Shown here piece by piece: positions 3,686 to 6,992 of a stretch of 6,992 bases of DNA. How positions within the stretch are numbered: the stretch's first letter is position 1; every line of letters starts with the position of its first letter. The DNA lies in the NCBI GenBank assembly GCA_947466005.1, contig CANIBV010000083.1, forward strand, positions 1-6,992, written 5' to 3'. The notes beneath the pieces are model-generated. The model was not told the origin of the DNA. It did no database searches and saw nothing but the letters and a program-made list of their open reading frames with translations. Position numbers and translations under genes: made by a program. Origin of the DNA: Spartobacteria bacterium (GTDB lineage: Bacteria; Verrucomicrobiota; Verrucomicrobiia; Chthoniobacterales; UBA6821).

Positions 3686-5464
3686 TTAGAGGATCTTGCC
3701 GAGAAGAAACGGAAGGATCTCCGCGATTGGAACTCTCGTCTGCTGCATGGAATCCCGCTCACGCAGGGTGACGGTACCCTTCAGTTCGGGTTTCTCCTCC
3801 CCCAGGGTATCAAAGTCGACGGTGATGCCATAGGGAGTGCCGACTTCGTCCTGCCGACGGTAGCGTCTCCCGATGGCGCCCGTCTCGTCGTAGAAGACGT
3901 TCATGTGTGGGCGCAGCATGGCGACGATCTCACGTGCCTTGGCGACCAACTCCGGCTTGTTCTTGAGCAACGGGAAGATGCCGACCTTGACCGGGGCGAC
4001 CCGGGGGTGGAAGTGCAGCACCGTGCGCGTTTCGGTCTTTCCCTTTTCGTCGGTGACCTCTTCTTCCTCAAAGGCATTCGCCAGGATGGCCAAGGCGAGG
4101 CGATCAAGCCCCGCGGAGGGCTCGATGACATGGGGAACATAGAGGCCCTTAAAGAGCTTCTCGCAGAAGGCCGTGATCTCCTCCTTCGTGGTTTCTGGGT
4201 GGAGGCGCCGGGCATGGCTCTGCTCGATGAAGGCTTCTTTTTGCTCAGCCGTTATAGCATCGCACGCGGTCTTGAGCTCCTCGTCGAAATACTCAAGCTG
4301 CTTGCCCGAGTGCGTCTGATGCTGAGTAAGGTCAAAGGAGCCGCGCGCCGCAATCCCCTCGAGTTCATCGGTGCCGAAGGGGAACTTGTAGAGAATGTCG
4401 ACGCAGGCACGGGCGTAGTGGGCGAGGTCCTCCTTGGTTTGCCAGGCGTAGGCGAGATCTTCCGCGCCCAAGCCGATGGAGGCGTAATAAGCGGTGCGTT
4501 GAGAGAGCCAGTAGCGGTGCCAGAGCTCCCAGCCCCAATCCGGCTTTGGCTGGCTCAGATCCGCGCCCTCGTTCCAAGCCGCCACCGAGCCGTGGATCAG
4601 GCGCACGGCTTCGTCGGGGCGGATGAAAAACTCGAGTTCCATCTGCTCGAATTCACGAGAGCGGAAGGTGAAATTTTTTGGGGTGACCTCATTGCGGAAG
4701 GCTTTGCCGATCTGGCCGATGCCGAAGGGGATCTTCACTCTGGAGGAATCACAGACATTCTTGAACTGGGCGAAGATGGCTTGAGCTGTCTCGGGGCGAA
4801 GGTAGGCGACATCGTCCTCGGTAGCCGTGGGACCGATGAATGTCTTCAGCATAAGATTGAAAGGGCGTGCATCATTCAGTAATCCGCCTGTCTCGGGATG
4901 GAAATCAACGGAGGCCTCGACCACTCCGGTCCGCTCTTCTCCATGGAGTTCGATCTCCTCCGGCTTGCCTGCAGCCGCCCCCGCGTTCTGTGCGACAAGA
5001 ACCCGGACGCGCTTGCGGAAGCTCTCGATATGTTCCCCCTGCTTCATCAGCACGGTGATCGGGCGGTCGAGCTGCCAGCCCCCAGTGGCATTGGGCGCCT
5101 TGGCTCCGGTGAAGCGCATGATCGATCCTCCCTGCGGTTCGACATGGTCGGCGCGGACGCGCTTGTTGGTGAGCGTGCACTCTCTCATCATGTCGGCAAA
5201 GGTATCGACATGCCCGCTGGCCTTCCAGACAGAGGGATGCATGATGATCGTGGCGTCGAGGCCGACGATGTCATCGCGGTCGCGCGTCATGGCGCGCCAC
5301 CAGGTGTCGCGCAGGTTTCGCTTCAACTCGGCACCGAGCGGGCCGTAGTCCCAGAAGCCGCCGATGCCGCCGTAGATTTCAGAGGACTGGAAGATAAAGC
5401 CTCGGCGCTTGCAGAGGCTGACGATCTTCTCCATGCGAGAATCATGTGCTGGTGTGGTGGACAT
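3686..5464 (-). CDS. glyQS: Glycyl-tRNA synthetase, dimeric (alpha2) type
   Basis: 592 residues of the class II synthetase that charges tRNA-Gly, of the alpha2 type shared with archaea and eukaryotes rather than the alpha2beta2 GlyQ/GlyS type of E. coli. Seen in order: the N-terminal EKIVSLCKRRGF and YGGIGGFWDYGPLGAELKRN (12-50, motif 1 region); the glycine-site block YLRPETAQAIFAQFKN (221-236); motif 2 FRNEVTPKNFTFRSREFEQMELEFF (256-280, with Arg257 and Glu259); motif 3 EPSAGLDRLALAI (448-460, with Arg455); and the anticodon-binding domain from about 488 (RVAPVKVGIFPLL, GRRYRRQDEVGTPYGITVD). The Cys-containing zinc-knuckle segment that precedes R.FNLM in many relatives is replaced here by a cysteine-free FHPETGGLLNDARPFNLM (188-205). 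ATG 5464 is chosen; an upstream in-frame TTG at 5545 would add 27 residues encoded by repeat-like spacer and is unlikely. The pyrimidine-rich leader has no Shine-Dalgarno. A candidate promoter lies at 5499-5527. Confidence 0.97.
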   Translation of the reverse strand: MSTTPAHDSRMEKIVSLCKRRGFIFQSSEIYGGIGGFWDYGPLGAELKRNLRDTWWRAMTRDRDDIVGLDATIIMHPSVWKASGHVDTFADMMRECTLTNKRVRADHVEPQGGSIMRFTGAKAPNATGGWQLDRPITVLMKQGEHIESFRKRVRVLVAQNAGAAAGKPEEIELHGEERTGVVEASVDFHPETGGLLNDARPFNLMLKTFIGPTATEDDVAYLRPETAQAIFAQFKNVCDSSRVKIPFGIGQIGKAFRNEVTPKNFTFRSREFEQMELEFFIRPDEAVRLIHGSVAAWNEGADLSQPKPDWGWELWHRYWLSQRTAYYASIGLGAEDLAYAWQTKEDLAHYARACVDILYKFPFGTDELEGIAARGSFDLTQHQTHSGKQLEYFDEELKTACDAITAEQKEAFIEQSHARRLHPETTKEEITAFCEKLFKGLYVPHVIEPSAGLDRLALAILANAFEEEEVTDEKGKTETRTVLHFHPRVAPVKVGIFPLLKNKPELVAKAREIVAMLRPHMNVFYDETGAIGRRYRRQDEVGTPYGITVDFDTLGEEKPELKGTVTLRERDSMQQTRVPIAEILPFLLGKIL

Positions 5465-5487
5465 AAGGGAAGGAAGAAAGGGGTTTG

Positions 5488-5511
5488 GGCTGTGGGCTTT
5501 TAGACTGTTAG
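5488..5511 (-). repeat. 24-bp interspersed spacer repeat, copy 1 (glyQS leader)
   Basis: Read on the minus strand, this is CTAACAGTC-TA-AAAGCC-C-ACAGCC. It matches the plus-strand sequence at 6201-6224 at 21 of 24 bases. Internally it is built of loose 7-8 base units ending in ACAG or AAAG. It overlaps the -10 box of the candidate glyQS promoter. Confidence 0.65.
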
Positions 5512-5527
5512 GCCGTAGACTTGCCAA
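5499..5527 (-). promoter_or_regulatory. Candidate promoter for glyQS
   Basis: Minus-strand TTGGCA (5522-5527, one mismatch to TTGACA), a 17-bp spacer and TCTAAA (5499-5504, four of six bases of TATAAT). The expected start near 5492 would give a leader of about 28 nt. The -10 box falls within the 24-bp spacer repeat. Moderate support only. Confidence 0.35.
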
Positions 5528-5532
5528 AACCA

Positions 5533-5551
5533 TTTCAGGTTTCAACTTTCA
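5533..5551 (-). repeat. Three TGAAA heptads in the spacer before glyQS
   Basis: On the minus strand TGAAA recurs at exact 7-bp spacing (TGAAAGT, TGAAACC, TGAAATG; plus-strand TTTCA at 5533, 5540 and 5547). It lies between the lipoprotein stop and the candidate glyQS promoter. Function unknown. Confidence 0.6.
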
Positions 5552-5558
5552 GCCTTGG

Positions 5559-6149
5559 TTATTGAAACGTCTCTCCTCTCAGTGTGACGCCGCCGGTCTT
5601 GGACCAGACGATACTACCGGGGACCTCAACACCCTTCTCCTTGCGGGCAGCCACCACATCGTACGGGGCCAGCAGGGAGCCATCCTTGAGGGCCAGACGG
5701 ATCGCGGCACGGAGACGGTAGGAATCAAGACTCCGGCATGATTCATCGAGTTGGAGTTCGCTGATGCGAATGCGGGTCACGCCGATGCCACCGGGAGGAG
5801 GTGCGCCCGGGGAGAGGAGTTCGTAGTGGTAGAGGGAGTATTTGCCAAAGTCGGAGCCCTCATTGAGAGATTTCAAAGTCAGGATGGAGAAGTCATCCAC
5901 CCGACTGATCCAGCCATCGAACTCCCGAGGGGATGAACCCTTCCCTGCGATGGAGAGATGATAGTGGGATGAGGAGGACGGGGCCATGACCGCAGTGAAC
6001 TCACGCCCGGCCTTGTCCTTGGTGGCCCACTGACCGATCAGCCAAGTGTCGATGCTCTGAGTGGGGCCGCTCGGAGGATGATCATAGAGGCAGCCCGAGA
6101 GCAGGAGGATGCATCCCAGCAGGGAAGGGAGATGAAGGTTTCGGAGCAT
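5559..6149 (-). CDS. Small predicted lipoprotein of unknown function
   Basis: 196 residues. The N-terminus is a lipoprotein signal peptide: Arg3, a hydrophobic core (LPSLLGCILLLSGC) and the lipobox LSGC with Cys20 as the lipidation site, leaving a mature protein of 177 residues in the cell envelope. The mature part starts with a Pro/Ser linker, then IDTWLIGQWATKDKAGREFTAV. Alternating strand-like segments with many aromatic and charged residues follow (HYHLSIAG, FDGWISRVDDFSILTLKSL, YSLYHYELL). This suggests a small beta-rich domain, perhaps lipocalin-like from the early G-x-W; that is inference. No catalytic motif is recognised. It lies between glgC (83-bp gap) and glyQS (94-bp gap) on the same strand, but the repeat-bearing gaps argue against tight coupling. 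No Shine-Dalgarno precedes the ATG. Confidence 0.82.
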   Translation of the reverse strand: MLRNLHLPSLLGCILLLSGCLYDHPPSGPTQSIDTWLIGQWATKDKAGREFTAVMAPSSSSHYHLSIAGKGSSPREFDGWISRVDDFSILTLKSLNEGSDFGKYSLYHYELLSPGAPPPGGIGVTRIRISELQLDESCRSLDSYRLRAAIRLALKDGSLLAPYDVVAARKEKGVEVPGSIVWSKTGGVTLRGETFQ

Positions 6150-6200
6150 GGAAAATAATGGTGACCGGGAGGCTGTGCGGAATCGCTCAGAACCAATAGA

Positions 6201-6224
6201 CTAACAGTCCCAAAGCCTACAGCC
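6201..6224 (+). repeat. 24-bp interspersed spacer repeat, copy 2 (glgC-lipoprotein gap)
   Basis: The plus strand reads CTAACAGTC-CC-AAAGCC-T-ACAGCC, 21 of 24 identical to the minus-strand copy at 5488-5511. The two copies are inverted and frame the lipoprotein gene. Both are followed by a pyrimidine-rich stretch containing CTTTCTTC. Confidence 0.65.
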
Positions 6225-6232
6225 TTTCTTCT

Positions 6233-6992
6233 TCAGATCTTGGTGCCCGAAGGAATCACGGCGTTCTTGGGAATGACGACGATGCCGTCACGGATGTAAT
6301 AGCTGGGGCCCTCTGAGTTGGCATCTTTGTCATGGGGAGTGATCACGACGCCGTCACCGATCCGGGCATTCTTGTCGATGATGGCGTCCTCAATGAGGCA
6401 ATCACGCCCGATGCCGATTGGGATCATTCCAGCGGGGGTGCCCCCCGTATCGCTTTCGTAGAAATCCGCACCCATCACGATGGTATTGCGGAGTCGGGCG
6501 CCTGGATTGATTAGGCTACGGATGCCCACCACGCAGCGCTCGAGACGCGAGGAACGGATCTGGCAGCCGTCGGAGATCATGGCGCGGTTGATCACGGTCT
6601 CCTCGATGACACTCGCGGGAAGGAAACGTGACTGAGTGTAGATCGGAGCGCCAGGGGCATAGAAGCTGTACTGGGGGTTCGGATCGCACAGATTGAGGTT
6701 TGCGTCGAAAAAGGAGCGGATGGTGCCGATGTCTTCCCAGTAGCCCCGGAAAATATAGGCCTGCACGTTGCGTGACCCGATCGTGGCGGGGATGATGTCC
6801 TTTCCGAAGTCAGGAAGGTCGTTGTCGAGGCAGTCGATCAGCACCTGGCGGCTGAAGACGTAGATGCCCATCGATGCGAGGTAGAGTTCCTGGTGGTCGG
6901 GCTCCGAGAGATCGCGGAGCAGTTCCGGCTTCATGCGCAACTCTTCCAGCGCCGCGGGATTCTTGGGCTTCTCGACAAAGCGCGTGATCTTC
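6233..6992 (-). CDS. glgC: Glucose-1-phosphate adenylyltransferase (ADP-glucose pyrophosphorylase), C-terminal part
   Basis: 252 residues are visible; the N-terminal nucleotidyltransferase part lies beyond the right edge. The enzyme makes ADP-glucose from ATP and glucose-1-phosphate, the committed step of glycogen synthesis. Visible first is the catalytic-domain end ITRFVEKPKNP (glucose-1-phosphate site region), then YLASMGIYVFSRQVL, FRGYWEDIGTIRSFFDANL and the C-terminal beta-helix (ISDGCQI, CVVGIRSLINPGARLRNTIVMGADFYES, PIGIGRDCLIEDAIIDKNARIG, YYIRDGIVVIPKNAVIPSGTKI). The MGADFYE block and the ending are typical of the plant/cyanobacterial branch. The lysines in IIDKNARIG and VVIPKN sit where cyanobacterial enzymes bind the activator 3-phosphoglycerate; that regulation here is an inference. 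The frame is open to the window edge, so an internal TTG at 6940 is not the start. Transcribed toward the lipoprotein and glyQS. Confidence 0.95.
   Translation of the reverse strand, partial: KITRFVEKPKNPAALEELRMKPELLRDLSEPDHQELYLASMGIYVFSRQVLIDCLDNDLPDFGKDIIPATIGSRNVQAYIFRGYWEDIGTIRSFFDANLNLCDPNPQYSFYAPGAPIYTQSRFLPASVIEETVINRAMISDGCQIRSSRLERCVVGIRSLINPGARLRNTIVMGADFYESDTGGTPAGMIPIGIGRDCLIEDAIIDKNARIGDGVVITPHDKDANSEGPSYYIRDGIVVIPKNAVIPSGTKI

Noticed and set aside
3680..3695. GATCC/GGATC hairpin at the glyQS 3' end as a terminator
   Set aside because: The stem is only five base pairs, overlaps the stop codon, and no T-run follows on either strand.
3905..4882. 325-codon open frame on the plus strand
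   Set aside because: It lies wholly antisense to glyQS, whose protein matches its family from end to end; it is a composition-driven shadow.
5465..5545. Upstream TTG start for glyQS adding 27 residues
   Set aside because: The added stretch is encoded by spacer repeat and candidate promoter sequence and does not resemble the synthetase N-terminus.
1..6992. CRISPR array or defence-system cassette
   Set aside because: There are no regularly spaced long repeats and no genes of known defence families in the window.

Overview
The window looks like part of a bacterial chromosome, most likely from Verrucomicrobiota or a close relative. This is an inference from three things: a dimeric (alpha2) eukaryote-like glycyl-tRNA synthetase, a plant/cyanobacteria-type ADP-glucose pyrophosphorylase, and intergenic spacers built of short heptad-like repeats. 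Several starts also lack a good Shine-Dalgarno sequence. Sampled lines of the right-hand genes are about 60% G+C, while the left-hand 1.1 kb is nearer 50%.

Left part (1 to about 1185): this is best read as the end of an integrated element. It holds the C-terminal end of an unrecognised low-complexity protein (to 323). Next is a 100-bp control region with a good sigma70-like promoter and three copies of a 14-bp repeat (consensus ATAGTATCRYTTYT). A compact 208-residue tyrosine recombinase follows (428-1054). The spacer after it carries three exact direct copies of TTGTGCAA at roughly helical spacing. It ends at the 3' end of a tRNA-Tyr gene (1186-1267, minus strand), a classic target site for tyrosine integrases. 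The far end of the element is outside the window or is too degenerate to prove.

Middle (1268-3589): after a 160-bp spacer with a strong hairpin, a stand-alone LON-domain protein and the large subunit of exonuclease VII (xseA) are separated by only 2 nt and should be one transcription unit. The small subunit xseB is not next to them. XseA has an unusual N-terminal extension of about 75 residues that contains a nine-C homopolymer.

Right part (3686-6992, all minus strand): glgC (its 3' part only), a small lipoprotein, and glyQS follow one another in the direction of transcription. The spacers on both sides of the lipoprotein gene carry a related 24-bp sequence in opposite orientation (21/24 identical). 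The glyQS-side copy overlaps a candidate promoter for glyQS. xseA and glyQS converge on a 96-bp spacer with no convincing terminator.

The housekeeping genes look ordinary. The unusual part is the recombinase with its repeats: a catalytic-domain-only recombinase of the size of the FimB/FimE invertases, whose own promoter lies between inverted repeats. This could be an autoregulatory operator, a recombination site, or a small promoter switch. The sequence alone does not decide between them.
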